A stretch of DNA of 64,000 bases. Origin: Podocnemis expansa (Eukaryota; Chordata; Testudines; Podocnemididae). Location: assembly GCA_007922195.1 (NCBI GenBank), contig ML682005.1:26943015-27007014 (forward strand). The letters run 5' to 3'. Positions 23,733 through 37,944 of this stretch are shown one piece after another (the first letter of the stretch is position 1; each line of letters begins with the position of its first letter). The position numbers and the translations under genes are program-made. The notes beneath the pieces are model-generated. The model ran no database searches, had not been told where the DNA came from, and saw only the letters and a program-made list of their open reading frames with translations.

Positions 23733-24400
23733 ATCGATTAATATTGTAGTAACTATATTCTGAACAGACAGCTCCATTTATAACAGATCAGAATCTGCTC
23801 ATTTCTTGAGCTGAATTGCCCCTGGTAATGTAGAGTGAACCCTCTTGATTTATATAGATATATTGGAAGGGAGAAGCAGGAGACTGGATTTAGCAGTTTC
23901 CCTCACTAATGCCCACAGCACAGATGTTTATGGGATGACTGACTAGTTGTCTGCTGATTATAGCTCTTGCCTTTCATAGTTTCTGGGGGTAAAATATATT
24001 GGAATTAGCCTTTTACAGACAACCTGCAGGTTTAGGCCAGAGGCAGTAGCCACCATTTAAGGGGGCAAAAAAAAAAGTTTCTTTCTTTTCAGACTTCAAT
24101 GACGTTATTGCTGTTGATGGTGAGCAGAAAGCCAAGACCCCGTCAGACGTGTGTTCATAAAGATAGTCTGCTGTTGCCTGGATTAGGATTATTCAGCTCT
24201 GAGGCATCTAGCTCAAGAACAAATGGAACTCAATTGTTATTCCATCAGGGCACCACTGGGGCAACTGGGCAGGCTCTTGGCATTGGAGCAGTTTTCATAA
24301 AAGCTTTCGCACTGCTCTGCAGATCTCCTGAAAGACCACATAAATTGATTTCAAAGCCACCTCTTTGGAGTATATCTTCTTTGAAGATAACCCTTTACCA

Positions 24401-24547
24401 CAGGGGTCTCAAACTCAAATCACAATAAGGGCCACATGAGGACTAGTACGTTAGCCCGAGGGCCACAGTACTGAAACCTTTCATACAATAATATTGCAAA
24501 TATTGGTAACAATATTGTCATTGAGGGCCGCATGTTTGAGACCCCTG
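24401..24547. mobile_element. 147-bp hAT MITE with perfect 8-bp target duplication
   Basis: caggggtctcaaactcaaat on the left and gtttgagacccctg on the right, flanked by ctttacca at 24393-24400 and 24548-24555. A sister copy lies at 62855-63019. Confidence 0.92.
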
Positions 24548-24989
24548 CTTTACCATCCTTCCACCCTATTGTGTCAGTGTAATTCCTGTTAACATTGATA
24601 GATATGATGTATGCAATATGGAAGAAAACACCTACCAAAGTGGTCCATTAGGTTTCCCTTGAACTAAATTACAAATGCTGTAAAGGAAGCAGCACATTTC
24701 GTCAGCTCTGCAAAAGCTGATTTTTACATTTTATTCAGATTATATCTTAATGCACACCAGCCTTCTCTGATTTGGATTCTGCTGACACTATTACAAAGCA
24801 GTGCTCTTTCTTTCTGCTCATTGAGAACAGAGAACACAGCAGTACTGTTCAAACTGAACTCTGAAATAGAAGACAAGAAGTGGTATCAAACAAGAAGTCA
24901 CTATCAATCTCTTCAGGCTCAAAACTGGCATCCTTTCAAGGAGGTAAATTCTATGCAGCAATTCTGGAGGATTCTCTGTAAAAAGATTT

Positions 24990-25095
24990 AGGGCTATATC
25001 ATAGGAGTGGGCAGGAGGTTCTGTACACCACATTGTGCAGGAGGTTGGACTAGATGATCATGTTGATTCCTTCTGACCTTAAATCTATGAATTTG
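24990..25095 (+). mobile_element. CR1 LINE 3' end, plus orientation
   Basis: caggaggttggactagatga, then ccttctgaccttaaatctatg. This is the CR1 3' end. Confidence 0.85.
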
Positions 25096-25155
25096 TAAGA
25101 TCCTAGCCACCCAAATGTAAGTTCTTAAACTGCTAAATTTATCTCTGTTCTACAG

Positions 25156-25320
25156 CAGTGGTTTTCAAACTATGGGTCAGAACCTAATACTGGATTGCCG
25201 ACCTTCAGGTACTGGGTCGCGACACCCCCTGCTGCTGCCGCCAAAAGACTGGAATGCATCTCTGAAAGATATAATTGTTGGGTCGCAGGCATAAATGACT
25301 TTTTTTCAACTGGGTCCAAG
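25156..25320. mobile_element. hAT MITE (cagtggttttcaaac type), right end decayed
   Basis: Starts cagtggttttcaaactatgg and shares gggtcgc..ataattgttgggtcg and catgaatgactttttttc with the complete copy at 62654-62837. The right terminal repeat is not visible. Confidence 0.7.
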
Positions 25321-28300
25321 TGTGGGCAAGTTTCAGATGTCATATCGGTGTCAGCTTTTCTAGACATAAAAATGTCTAATCTTCTGTGTGTGTTGCCTGG
25401 TGGTTTTACAGGGCTGGAAAAGGGAGCTTTATCCTATCGGGCAGAGGAGTCCAAATTTTACATATCATTTCCTTGTAGCCCTGGAATTACAGACAAATCT
25501 CTTGGATCTATTTTGAGTGGTTTGCTTGTTCCCGATCACAGTACATGATATCTGGGATCTGAAGCACCTGCCTTTAAAGTATGAATGAGAGATGAAAAAT
25601 AATACTAATAAAAATGTTAAAACTTTCTCAAGCATTCTTAAAATAGCATTTCTGTAAGATGTATGGCATATGGTGGATACATGGCACAGTGGTGTGATAG
25701 GCAAGTTTTGTCATTGTTAGTTTGGGATGATTTCCATACGCCCTACCTATAGCTTTGTCACTCATGAATAATACATCTAACTGAAACTCATGCTCATAAC
25801 ATTTTACCACACTGTTGTTTACACTATGTGAGAAAGTGCGCGCTTGTTCTATGTATATAATCACGATAAGAACTTCCTTTATTTTTGTTTCTGCAACCAT
25901 GGAATTAATTGGAGCTGTGGAATTAATTGAATTTATTTTCCACCTTTGTCCTCATTTTCATTCTGCCCTAATCCATCCCAGCTGGAGCTAATTCCAGTGT
26001 TCCGAGTCTGAATACTGCTTACTTCAAATGAAATAGATCCTGCCACTAAAATTTTTCTTATAAATGTGGATCAGGCAAAAACAGGGATTGAAATTACACA
26101 GCTGCAAGAATAATACAATTCAGTAGGAAAAAAGCTTTATCCCAGTGAAAAACTCAGAGTGCAGACTTTCTACTTGTCTTACTGTAGGAAGCATTCATCT
26201 CTAGCCCTGACAGATAGTGTGACCTTGAACCTCATGACCAACACCTTCATTTGTAAGAATGTTTGAAGGTTTTAAAAATGTTTTATAGTTAACGTTTCTT
26301 TGACTCTGAGGCCTGCACATTCATGGTAACTAAGGCAACCTGGCTTTACAGGCAGAAGAATACAAAAAATAGTATCAATAAAAATACCCACAATCTGAAA
26401 GTGTTCTTAAAAACCTTCTAAGCATAAGGAACAAACAAAACACCTGCTGGTGTGTGCAAAATGATTTATTGGGATTTGGTAAATTGCACCCCCTACCCCC
26501 CTCGAAACTCTCATAGCATTATTACCCTTGATGCATGCCATATGTCATCATTGCATGGGTGTGTGTTTGCGCACATAGACATGTGTACGTTCTGTCTGTC
26601 TGATCTGGTTATCCAGACATTGGTTATTCTGCCAAAACCATCTTCCAGGAATGATGCATGGGTTTATTTTGTCATGAGCCAGTTTAAAAATGTCCCTTTA
26701 ATGCTATAGTAAACTATTTTGACTCCTTCTGTTGAACGTTGCTCTGTTACATGCCTGGGCAATGGCAGATAACCACTCAAATGGGTGACAGAGTGAGGAT
26801 GAGTACCTGTTTTCTCTCCTTGCCCTTCAGATAACAAATTCTGCTTTGACTAGCTGTACAGTTTTTGCTGCCCAGCTTTCCAGCTCTGCCATGGGGCATG
26901 AGTGCATCTTCCATCCAACAGCTCTCCTCTTTAGGATGCATATGAAAGCAGCCCTTGTATCTTTGAGACTGCCCAGCCAGAGATGGCTGGTACTGAGGTA
27001 TTGTAGCAAAATATATTTTTTAAACTAGCAAAGCACCTTGTCTCTAAAAAAACGAGGTGGTACTTACAAGGGATCCACATTTGAGAGTTGGCTCAGATGA
27101 AGCTTTGCTTTAGGTTACTTCTGTTTTCTGTTTTGTTTAAGAGCTGTTATAAAAATCTTGTGAGATATGTTGGCTTTCTCCTGTGTGTACGCTCCCGTAA
27201 ACTAACCCCAGCTGCATCACTTCTGTTTTAATCCTTTCACTCTCCCAAGAAAATACTGTCATGGAATTCTTTTAAGATCTATAGATGCTCTTGTTGTAAC
27301 ATTTCACATGTGAAAAGCCCTTGTGGGGACTTGTATGAGTTATATAATTTCACCTGAACTTTCAGAGTTTTATTCTAATTTCTCTTCACTTTTACTTTCT
27401 CTTTACATTTCCTTTTAAAATTAAAATATATGTTTGTTATGGGGTCCCACTTTAAAATCCAGACCAAGACCCACCTGAGATTGTTGGCTCAGGTCCGGTC
27501 TATGCGTAGCTGGTTTGCTGGTATAGTTGTATTGATAGGTGTGTGATTTTTTTCACCTTCTCTTGACTAGCATGGGTATGCCAACAAACGCCCTAATGTG
27601 AATAAAAAGGGTGAAAATGTCCTTTTGCTGGTCTAGCATACTTTATTTGGGGAACTGTTATAAGATCTTTTGCCGATATAAGCTGCGTCTCCACCAGGGG
27701 CTTGCCAGTGTACCTTTGGACATATAATTATCCCAGCAAATTTTTCCAAGTGTAGGCAAGACTCAGTTTAGATGAGGTACTTTATCCAAACAATGTTCAA
27801 TGCAAAATTTTAAAAGCCAATTAATGCACTGTAAAGCAGCCACAAATATTTTGCTTATTTAAAGGCCCGACACCTCACTTGTAATCATTCACTCTACATT
27901 TCTGTCTCAAAGCGAAACAGGAAAGGTTGAGCTTGGTTTGTAATCACTACTGTCAAAAACTCTCTTGGATGTGCTTTGCCTTGGAATATTCTGAATTACA
28001 TTTTCAGAAGAAATACAAGCCAAGCTAGCATCACTTTAGTGCTAAAAGATTTTACCTTTTTGTGTCTAAAACAGAGAAACAAACAAAAATACCGCCTATC
28101 CCCCTAAAACCTATCCTATATGTGATTTACTGCCAGAAATGACTGTGTTTCATTTCTTTGCTATATTGCTGCTGCTGCTTTAAATGGTTTGGTATGTGAG
28201 CTTTCCGAAACCACATGATATGTGTTCAGATCATGTGGGTGACAAAGCTTTCTTTTTCTTCATCCCTTCCTCAGTTTGCGCTTGTCTGTCTGCTGTGGTA

Positions 28301-31300
28301 TTAATAAATATATACATATATATTAGATATAATTTTGAGGAGGTTTGCATGTTAGTAATTTGTGTAAGCAACTAAGGGGCCTCATGTTCAGGTCTGAGCA
28401 GATAGGAATCCGCTTGCACGTTAGGGGCCCTATCTGAAGCTCAGTGAAATCAATGTTTCAGTGAACTTTGGATCAAGTCCTATGCTCCCACCTTTGTTGT
28501 GCCTCACTTAAAATGGTGCTTTTTTAGTTGTTTGTCTCTTCTTCTGAGTTTTATTTGTAAGGTGCTGTATATAACTTGAATATATTATGCACATATCCTA
28601 CCCAATGGGTAGAATGAACAAACAGACATGACATTGTTGATATTGTAAGATAATGTATAGATGATACCAATTTTAACACAAAAAATGGCATAGAATTTGT
28701 GAATGCCTACTTATGTGCTTTGTCCTCTTTTGTAAGAAAATTTGCAAATGAATGCATACAAATGACAAAGTCTATGTATTTTATTTTCCTATTAAATATC
28801 AATATAATATCAAAAGGGAAAAGAAGGGTTTGGAAAAAATCACTTTTGACCAGCTTGTATATAGCAATTGGTTGTTCGACGCATCTTTGCAGTGAAGATC
28901 ATTCTTTTTTGTGTGTCACTTTAAGGAAAAAGAACAAACAAGCAACCCTTCACAGCTTTAACTTTGCAACTACCTGCCTCTGTTATTAGTTGCTGAGTTG
29001 GACAAGTATTAGTTACTTCTTCTCCAGTAGATATTTTATTCATATTCTCTGTTATCTTATTGACCTAAAGATGGGCCAGAACTCTGGAACCTTTTTATTC
29101 AAACTGTATGACACTAAATGGGCTTTCAGTCAATTGGCACTGGGATCAAAACCAGCTCTGCAAATATCAAAAGTAGACCAACAGAGTTTTGCAAAAACAA
29201 AACCAGTCCTTGCATTGTACCTACATCTGATACACAACCCTGCCAGTACGTACTCTTAAGGCTGCCTCTGAATTCAGGATTCAGCAGTTAGTATCATTGC
29301 AATGATACAAACACTAGGTATACTAGACAAGGAAAACTGTAATTTACTCTGGTTGATCTCACTGCTGATTGAAACTGGAGCATACTGAAGTGGTTCAATC
29401 TTCAGTTTTCCTTGGTTTCACTTGGGGCCTGCAGCACTGCAGCTACATTGATTCCTGACCATTGGTAGCTGCCCTGGGGCTACAACTGAGTAGTTTAGAC
29501 CTGATCAAGCCCAGTGAGAAGTGGTATAAAGCCAAATCTACACTTAAAACTTTTGCCAGTAGAGGGATGTATATTGGGTGTGTGGCTTTTTTTTTTTTTT
29601 TTTTTAGTGACATTTTATATCGACAAAGCCAAATATAGACATGGTTATACTGCATAATAGTAATTTTGCTGTCATCTAGCTTTTGTCCTTCTGGACAACT
29701 GGTATAAGTGTTTGCCATCATAACCTTTGTCTATGCTAGGAGGTTTTGCCTGTATAGTTTATATCTGTGTAGCAAACCTTTTTCCATGTAGACTAGGCCT
29801 AAACTTTTGATTTTGAGGATGGGGTGGGAGTCAATTGATTTTAAGGTTGATAGACAAGGAAAATCTGCAGTTTGTCTGGCTCTTTGTTGTGCATGGCCAG
29901 GCCATCTCAACAATTTGGTCCGCTAGTTTTTTCGCACTTTTGGTTGTCCATGTAAGCTCTCTTGGTGTGGCTTGTTGGGTGAAGCGAATACCTCAGGAAA
30001 ACAAACACAAAGTTGGAGTTTAGAATTGCAGATAGCATACCGATTGTTCTAAACTTCTTGTTTTAAATAGCCCATGAAAGTAAATGATATTAAAACTTAA
30101 CTATCAAAGACTAAATAATCCTTGGACAAGTGGTGACTTTTTATACTTGTTAGGCTTTAATCACAAGCATAACATGGTGACATGTTGAAATATGTTTGAG
30201 GTGATGTTTTTGTTGGTTTTCAGATACCTAGCTAAATCCTACAGTAAAACTCAGGGGGTCTCATCCAAAGCCCACTGAAGACAATGGTAAGACTCCCGCT
30301 GATTTCAATAGACTTTGGGTCAGATCCATCACACTCAAGAATTTAATTTGCCTTTGCCTCTCCTGATTTCTCTCTATATTGACCTGGAACTTCATCTGTT
30401 TGTCTCTACAGTTTTTTAAAGAAACTATCACAGGAGTCCTCTACCTGACTATTGATTTTGGTGGTTTTGTTTTAGAGCACTTTGTAGATTTTTTGGCCAG
30501 TCCCTCCTCATGCCCTTGCAAATTGCTCTCTCCATCCCTCTCTGTCTATTGTGCTGTGCTATTCTATAAGCAGATAACATATCTAAATCAGTGTACCTTA
30601 TGACTATTGTCTTTTGACTTGTTCATTGTTTCTCAGGAACAAAGTGACACTTTTGCAAATAGGTCTTGCTGCCCATTTCTGTTTGCACTGCAGTAGAACG
30701 TCTGTCTCTAGAAAAAGCCTTGACTATGAAGAACATTGACAGAGCAAACATTGTCCAGGGGGAGTCTAGCGTATGATTCATAATAACAAAACTTATGTAC
30801 TGAGCGGACCAAACAAGATGCTGTCTCCTTTTAAAGTAAATAATCTGCTTTGAAGCTGCAGTGAATATATGATCAAATTTATTAAGTGTATTCATAGGTC
30901 TATGGTCACGCTTCCTACTTATGACAAAGCACAGCAGGCATCCATGATTGAAAAAGAACTGTGACTAGAAATTGAGAGCCCAAGGCATCTTACTGCTGGA
31001 CAGCAAACATAGAAAACAAAAATAATTCAGCTTAATATTCTTTAACAAAACCACCCTTTCTTTTACTTTCAGTACAAAGGCTAGCTAAGCATCGCTAAGA
31101 CATTTTATCTTTTGTGGCTCTCAGCTATCTAGTTCCGCTGTAGTCAGAGTGTTTCATGATAGTTTGTACATCGATATGGCTGTTATACCTAGAATTGCCA
31201 TCAGACCAATGCCTGTTTTCAGAGCTTTGACCAGTTTTTGTTGTTTATTGCTAGGAATTATTTTACAGCCTATTATGCTTTATTGGTGTATAATTTTTTT

Positions 31301-33230
31301 GTGTTTCCAACTTTGCGGCTTTCAGAATCACATTTTCCACATGTCTATCTGGCGTTTCGTCTATTTTCTTTCAAGTTATTCTGAAATCTGTACAGCACTC
31401 GCCACGATATTTAATCCTTCATTCTATGTTATTGTTGTAAAAACAAGTCTATTAAAAGAAAAGTCTTTTTTTACAACTGTATTGGAACTTCTCAGTAGCT
31501 CTTTATGTGAAGCTGTGAAAAACCTGGCTTATTTTTAAAAACTTTTTTATTTTCCTTTAACACAATCAACCTGTTGCTTATTTTCCAACATAACTCCCAG
31601 TTATATACAGGAAAAGAAGAGTTCATTTGTTATGTATCTGCCTCTTTTAATTGAGCAAATGGTGATGTCCTAGTTTTTAGACCTAAGGTCTGTTATTGCA
31701 ATACTTTTAAAGAAAGATGTTGCGCTGAGTGCTGTTGTTAGTTTTAAATACAGATTTTATGCTTGTTCTTAATATGCTCTGGTCAAACCATAGCACAAAA
31801 TTATTAAAAATCATGAAATACATTTGTCTCCTGATGAATTTATTTTCTCCTTAAACCAAAGAAGCCACGCATGTGAGAGGGGGCTATCATCAAACTGATC
31901 CTCTATGGCTGCCTTTGATCATCCTACATAAGCAACCTTCTTTTTCCTATATAGTTAATGACTGTCCTAATAAAAAGATTGTTTCTGACTCCTGATCATT
32001 AGGGAATATAGGAGAAAAGAATTAGTTGTCTCTTAAATTCTAAATGAGTAAGGTCCTAAAAATAACCCCAGATAACAATAGATAATCTAATCATTTGAAT
32101 TATTTCGACTTCCTTTTTTTTCCTTTTGAAGAATAAGTTATTGGCAATTTCCTGAGCATGATAGCAGGATTAATGGACCTAGAGTCTGACACAGCATAGT
32201 AAATACTATATTTCCCAAACCCTCAAGTTGAAAAGGCTGAAGTGAAACTAATTTACATTAGTCCGAAAAAAACCAAGTCCTCTTGATTAAAAGTAAATCA
32301 ATTTTGCCATTCAAGGGGGGTAGGATGTGGGACAGACTAGTTGGCTCAAAGAGGAGATCAGCAGAAATGATCATATGAAAATCATCCATCCTTGTGAAAC
32401 AAGTCTTGACAAGATAGTTCAAAATGTATTTTAAGGGGCTTCTCACATTGCTATAGGAGAGTCAAACAAAATTATGAGTGAAGTCACCAAAATACAGGTT
32501 GTTCGCTGCATATTGGATATCAAGGCCCATGCTGGTCTTTTTTTCTTTCAACTTAACATTATTGGGGAAAAGTTGTATCCCGCATTTTCATCTGAACTCA
32601 AGCTTGCTGGTGTCTGATACTTCCTAGCAGAGTTTCACTGCTGGACTGTGGTGGTTAGAACGTTCTACTGCTCAGAAGGTAACAACCTACACTGGTTTGA
32701 ATCTCTGTTTCTGGAGGATGAGCCAGGTCCCATGCTATTAAGGGCTTTGTACATAAGGACCAGACTTTGATTTCTGTTCTGAAATAGAGGGGAGCCAATG
32801 AAGTATTTGCTGCTCTATTATGTGGTATATTTGGCCATGCTTTCAAATGATTTGATTATTTAAATCTTGAATATATGTGTATTGACAAACACTAACCCTG
32901 TTGCCAGTTATTTTCCTTTTTCACTACCAACATTTCAGTTCCTTTCTTACCACTTCAATGCAAGCATACAACTCAGGAAAAGAAGGTAGTGCCTCCATGT
33001 GATAGATATTAATACCACATACAATAGCTTTGGGGATTGGATGATCAACTAGAAAGTATGAAAACTCAAGATGAGATAGGCAAAACAGGAAATAGGTGCC
33101 TATAGAATAGATATGATATATATATTAAATAAAGCCCCAAATACCTATTGGCATTTATATAAGATAAAGTCTGAAATACCAGGACTAGCTTTATAAAATC
33201 AGGGCATGTGGTCACCCTATATGGGGGTTC
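25321..33230. other. Intergenic or distal LDLRAD4 3' UTR, repeat-poor
   Basis: About 8 kb of AT-rich, largely unique sequence between the convergent genes. It contains a few old MITE fragments (27480-27770, 28380-28475, 29500-29800, 30250-30330) and several plus-strand AATAAA hexamers (about 25604, 26382, 27598, 28304). No exon with recognisable protein similarity. A 129-codon plus-strand frame at 31149-31538 has no family resemblance. Confidence 0.4.
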
Positions 33231-33239
33231 CATATTGTA

Positions 33240-33660
33240 TTAAGTTTGTATTTTACTGTGAGCCCGGATGAACATGACACATGGAGGATAAGAGAAGAAT
33301 GAAGGGAGATTTGATAGGAGCCTTTAACTAGCTGAAAGGGGGCTCCAGGGAGGGTGGAGCTAGGCTGTTGTCAGTGCTAGTAGCTGACAAAATAAGAACC
33401 AATGGTGTCAAGTCGCAGTGGGAAGGTCTTGGTTGAATATTAGGAAATGCTTTTTCACTAGGAGGGTGGCGAAGCACTAGAATGAGTTACCTGGGGAAGT
33501 GGTAGACTCTCCATCCCTAGAGGCTTTTAAGGTGTGACTTGACAAAGTCCAAGCTGGGATGATTTAGTTGGGTTTGGTCCTGCTTTGAGCAAGGGGTTGA
33601 ACTAGATGACCTGAGGTCCTTTCCAACCCTAATCGTCTTTGAGTCTACGATACAAGGTCC
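33240..33660 (+). mobile_element. CR1 LINE 3' part, plus orientation
   Basis: gttgaatattaggaaatgct, actaggagggtggcgaagca, gaggcttttaaggtgtgact and gatgacctgaggtcctttcc are consecutive CR1 3' landmarks, in order, covering the end of ORF2 and the 3' UTR. Frame is lost. Confidence 0.9.
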
Positions 33661-34849
33661 CAGCATGTGATGCTTCAACTGAATACTAATACATTGTAGC
33701 CATAGTGGTTTCCATCTCAAAGCACTTTACGAATGAATTCCACCTCAAAATAGCCAGCAATGTAGGTGTCAGTTACAATTTTACAGCTTGGGAGATGGGC
33801 AGAGGGAAGCTGTGGCAGGCACAGAGGAATCTCATACTGCTAAGAACAGACCCCCCCCCATCTTGATGCTTAGTCCCTTATTCTGAACTGTTAGATTGCT
33901 TACCTCATTGTGTTAATGCAGTAATAAAAGTCACCTTACAGTAGCTGTTGCTGCCTTGCAAGCTTTTCTTTTTTCCCACTGAGGTTCTCAGGAGATTAGG
34001 CAAGCAGCCAAGATGCAGCCACATCTTATTGAGAGAAAATGGTGTTTTCCTAACCACAGGCTAAACTCCACCCTGGAGTGCCAGAGGTGTTCCTGGATGC
34101 CAGCTCTATATCATACCACGTTAAATTAACATTTCCAGACCTTGCATTGATTGACAGTGTAGTGATTAGAAAATTCTAATTTAATTTAGCTCTGAGCATG
34201 CCACAGACATTTCTGCTAGCTTGACCTACATTTAACCCTGCATAGCAGGGAGCATTTAGGGAAAAGAAACCTAAATCTCAATGTGGTGAAGAGGTTGCAC
34301 AAACTTATCACATGGGTGTGCCCTCTTATAAATGGCTATAGTATCAGTCTATAAATATTTCATAAACTGGCTCAGGCTTGCTTTACTGAGCACCAGCAAA
34401 GTTATTAGGCCATTTACATTTAAATACTCTCTAAAAGATGAAGATTATAATGTTTCGGTATAGCACTTTGACAGGGTCTAGAACAGTAGAAAAAGATGAG
34501 GGGGCTGGTTATTGTAGGGCTATAGTTTGAGGGCTATCATTGCTTTTCAATTTGCCTAGGTCCATATAGCCTTATAGCTCTCAGTAAATGTTGATGGATA
34601 GGATGATTTTTGTCAATGTTGTGAAGACAACTTTAATTGTTAAGGCCCTACCTGGAAGACAGAGTTACAAAGCTGGTGCGGCTTTTGGATCATTTTATAA
34701 CACAAGCCAGAAGTCTTCCCTGACTCAATTCCTCTTTGAACTGGCATATATCTTTCAGAAAAACAACTAATCTTGATTTTAACATTTCCAGTTATGGAAA
34801 AGCCACTGAAGCCGTAGGTAAGTTGTTCCAATGGTTAAGTACCTTCACT

Positions 34850-36095
34850 GTTAAAAACGTGCATTTATCTCTAGCCTGACTTTCCATAAATTCAACATGC
34901 ACGTATTGGATGTTGCCTGCTAGACTGAGGAGCCCTCTGTTACCAGATTTCTGTTCCCCGTGTAGGGACTTACAGATGTGATCAAGTCACCCGTTAATCT
35001 GCTCTTTAAACCAAACAGATGCAGCTCCTTGAATCTATAATCTACCAAATTTATATTCTGGTTTGGTAAATTTCATGGTCATAGGATTTTAAATAGCTTA
35101 AATGTCATGGTTTCAGCTCTTTAAATCTGAAATTTCATGGCATTGTAACTGTGGGGCCCCAACCCAAAGGGAGGTCCTAGGTGAGGGAAGGGAGGTTTCA
35201 CAGTATCACCTCCTTTTATGGTGCGCCTTGTGAAGGTACTGCCTTCAGAGTTGGCTTCCCAGCAAACAGCCACAGAGCTTTCTGCAGCCAGGAGCTGTTC
35301 CCTGAGCTGAATTTGACCCAGTCCTTGGAGCATGTGTTCTGGGGAAGAAGTCTCATCCCTCTTCAGCCCAGTCAGGACTAGGAGCTGGAGCCTGGGGCAC
35401 AGTAGGAGTCCCCAGCTGGTGCACTCTACGCCCAGCCCTCCTTGCTCCAGCACACAAGGCTAAAAGCAGGGACTGGCTTTGTGTGGTGGGGCGTGACCAT
35501 GGTGCCTTTCTAAGTGGGGCACCCTGGGCAGTCACCCAGCCATGAGGCCAGCTTTGCCACTCACACTCTCCAGGTGACAACTCCCTCACTTCTGCCTTGC
35601 TGCTGTCAGAGGTGCTGCCTTCAAAGTAAGGTGCTCCCTCTCCAGCCCAGTGACCACTGCTCACCAGCCACCCAGCTAGGAAGGCAGTGCACAACTGTGT
35701 GTGTCAATACTGTGACCTCCCTCCCTAGCCGGATTTCATTGGGGGAAAAACCAGATTTCATGGTCTGGGATGCATGTTTCCTGGCCATGACTTTGGTAGG
35801 ACCCTAACAATAAAGCAGGTTGGTCCACTTCTTCAACAATCTTGTGTCTTCTTTCTGAGCCTCCACCAATTTATCAACAGCCTTTTTGAATTGGGGACAC
35901 CAGACACAGTATTCCAATAACGGTTGCATGTTGCACTGTTTACACGTCTAAGCCTTTAATTAGCCTTTTTGGCCACTATAATGCACTGGAAGTGCATGTT
36001 CAGCCAATTAACCACCCTTTCTCTGTCAGTCTCTCAAGTCCTTTGTAGAGCCACTGCTTTCCAGAATTGAGTCTCCAGTCCTGTAAGTGCTACCT
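34850..36095 (-). mobile_element. CR1 LINE fragment, minus orientation, split by a DNA element
   Basis: Before the break: gttccccgtgtagggactta and gatcaagtcaccc..; after it: ccaccaatttatcaacagcc, ggacaccagacacagtattcc and cactggaagtgcatgttcagc. Both halves are successive parts of the same turtle-type CR1 (reverse orientation), interrupted from about 35030 to 35808. Confidence 0.8.
35030..35808. mobile_element. Non-autonomous DNA element inserted in CR1
   Basis: Left end (ctaccaaatttat..aaatttcatggtc) and right end (catggcc..tttggtaggaccctaac) are inverted versions of a known sauropsid 'agggtcctaccaaattcatgg' element. The interior is GC-rich. The exact left terminus is blurred. Confidence 0.65.
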
Positions 36096-37150
36096 ACACT
36101 GTTGGAGTGGATTTATATGGGGGGGGGGGGGCTAGACACTACCACACCCAAGCTTCCTTCTTAATACGTGAGGACAGCTAAGTGTCCAAGAAGGGGATTC
36201 TTCGCATGAGTGGAGAGCCATCAGTTACCAATAAGAAGACCTGCCCCTCAAAAGGTTTAAGTGGCTAACTCTGGACTGCAGGCAAGCATCTCCCTCCCTT
36301 TCACTGCTCACAGGTGCAGATGCTCCTCCTATAAATCCTTAGGTGTCTATGGTAGGTCATTCTTCAAGAAAAACAGGAGATGCCATCTGTTCCTTATGAC
36401 CTTTAGGCTCTCTAGAGCACTACTCCAAGGATGCAGGATGGTGAGTTCAAATTCCCTCTCTGCCTAATCAGTGATTTGGAGTTGGGTCTAGTCCTAACCA
36501 CAGGGATATGAAATATTCTGGGGTGGCCTTGCTTAGTCTCCCTGTTGGTGCTGTTTAATTACATATAAATAATAGGCAGTGATATAGAGAAAGTGTGTGT
36601 GACCACAGCTTAGTGATTGGGGTAGTCATCTGGGATTAGCGAGGTCCAGGTTCTGGGACCCCAGCTCTATTGAGTATTTATACAAAGTGGAACAGCTTCA
36701 CTAGAGGAGACTGAGCCATCTGGCCCAAATACACCATAGCTTAGAGATCAGGGCACTTTTTCAGGAGGAGCGAGCCCCACGTGGAGGGTTTGGGGGGGTG
36801 GCAGAAGCAGCAATTGACCCAGGCTCGCTTATAGCCTGGGTGCTTGCTCTAGCCACTCAGCAGAAGGTTGTAAGGATGGAGGCACTTCCTTCTCCAGCTT
36901 TTGTGTCCTTTTAGAGGTGTTGCTAGCAGGTCTACTGGCTCAAGCCTGTAAGCCACGTGACTGTCTTACTCAGTGGATCCCTGCCCCTTGTTCCCAAACA
37001 CAATTTGCATTTGACTGTCTTAATCTGCTTATATTTGCAAACTTTATCAGCGATTAATTTGTTTTCTCCAAGAGCACTGGTAAGAACCGTGAAGAAGATA
37101 CGCCTTTAAAACCTGGGCCAAGTGACGCTTAAATCTTTGTGTTACTTAAC
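36096..37150. other. Intergenic, unassigned
   Basis: Includes a poly-G run at about 36119-36130. No gene or repeat family recognised. Confidence 0.3.
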
Positions 37151-37151
37151 A

Positions 37152-37375
37152 GCTGTGTTCAGATGTGAGTTTTATTTCAAAACAACAGCCATTGTTTCGA
37201 AACAACATCCAAATGGCCTTATTTCGAAATAACAGCCATTTCGAAAGCAGGCTTTCCCTTAATTTGAATTAACAAACTGTTAATTCGAATTAACTTATTT
37301 CGAAATAAGGATTTTATTTTGAAATGAGTTATTTCGAAAAGGGTTATTTCAAAATAACAGTTACTATGTAGCCAT
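37152..37375. mobile_element. MITE rich in TTATTTCGAAATAA palindromes
   Basis: Contains repeated ttatttcgaaataa, taattcgaatta and inverted variants between gctgtgttcagatgtg and actatgtagccatg. Resembles, with different core sequence, the palindromic MITE at 8971-9448. A related fragment is at 39950-40125. Confidence 0.6.
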
Positions 37376-37944
37376 GTCCAACCTGTGTTGCAATTTGAAA
37401 GAATAAATTAATTCTTTATATGCCATAATAGATTTTTATCCAAAAGAACAAGCAAGTGAATGTAACAGCAAGCAAAAAATAACCCCTGCTAAAATACTGA
37501 CTTTTAATTATGAATGGTAAAATACAAGGTAGTAACTGACAAGCTCTCAGTAGGTTTATATTATCAAATCACTCAGTCAATACAACAGGTAATCCAACTG
37601 AATTGTGAGGGTGCCACAAGAAAGGCTTATGTTCATTCTTCTTTGGAAAAAGGTGCAGCCAGTTTCCTTCCTTCTAGACTTCAGCCAACAGTTATGGAAG
37701 CTGCTGTCTTCCGCCACTCGCAGGACAGCAAGAATCTCTGCGAGGTGCACTTGTTTATGCTTTGTCATCACACTGAAATCATTTAATCTGAGAGGCATCC
37801 CATGACAATGTACAGATTATTTACTTGTGAAGTAAAGCTGGGTGCCTTGGCCCACTGCTGGAAATGAAAGGCTGGGATAATTACGCTAGGCCTAAATATC
37901 TATATTTGTGTTTAGTTGTCACTAGTACATTAAAAAAAAAAAAA

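Noticed and set aside
31149..31538. 129-codon plus-strand frame, hydrophobic
   Set aside because: No family resemblance, lies in AT-rich intergenic DNA, no splice or poly(A) context; the hydrophobic look follows from T-rich codons.
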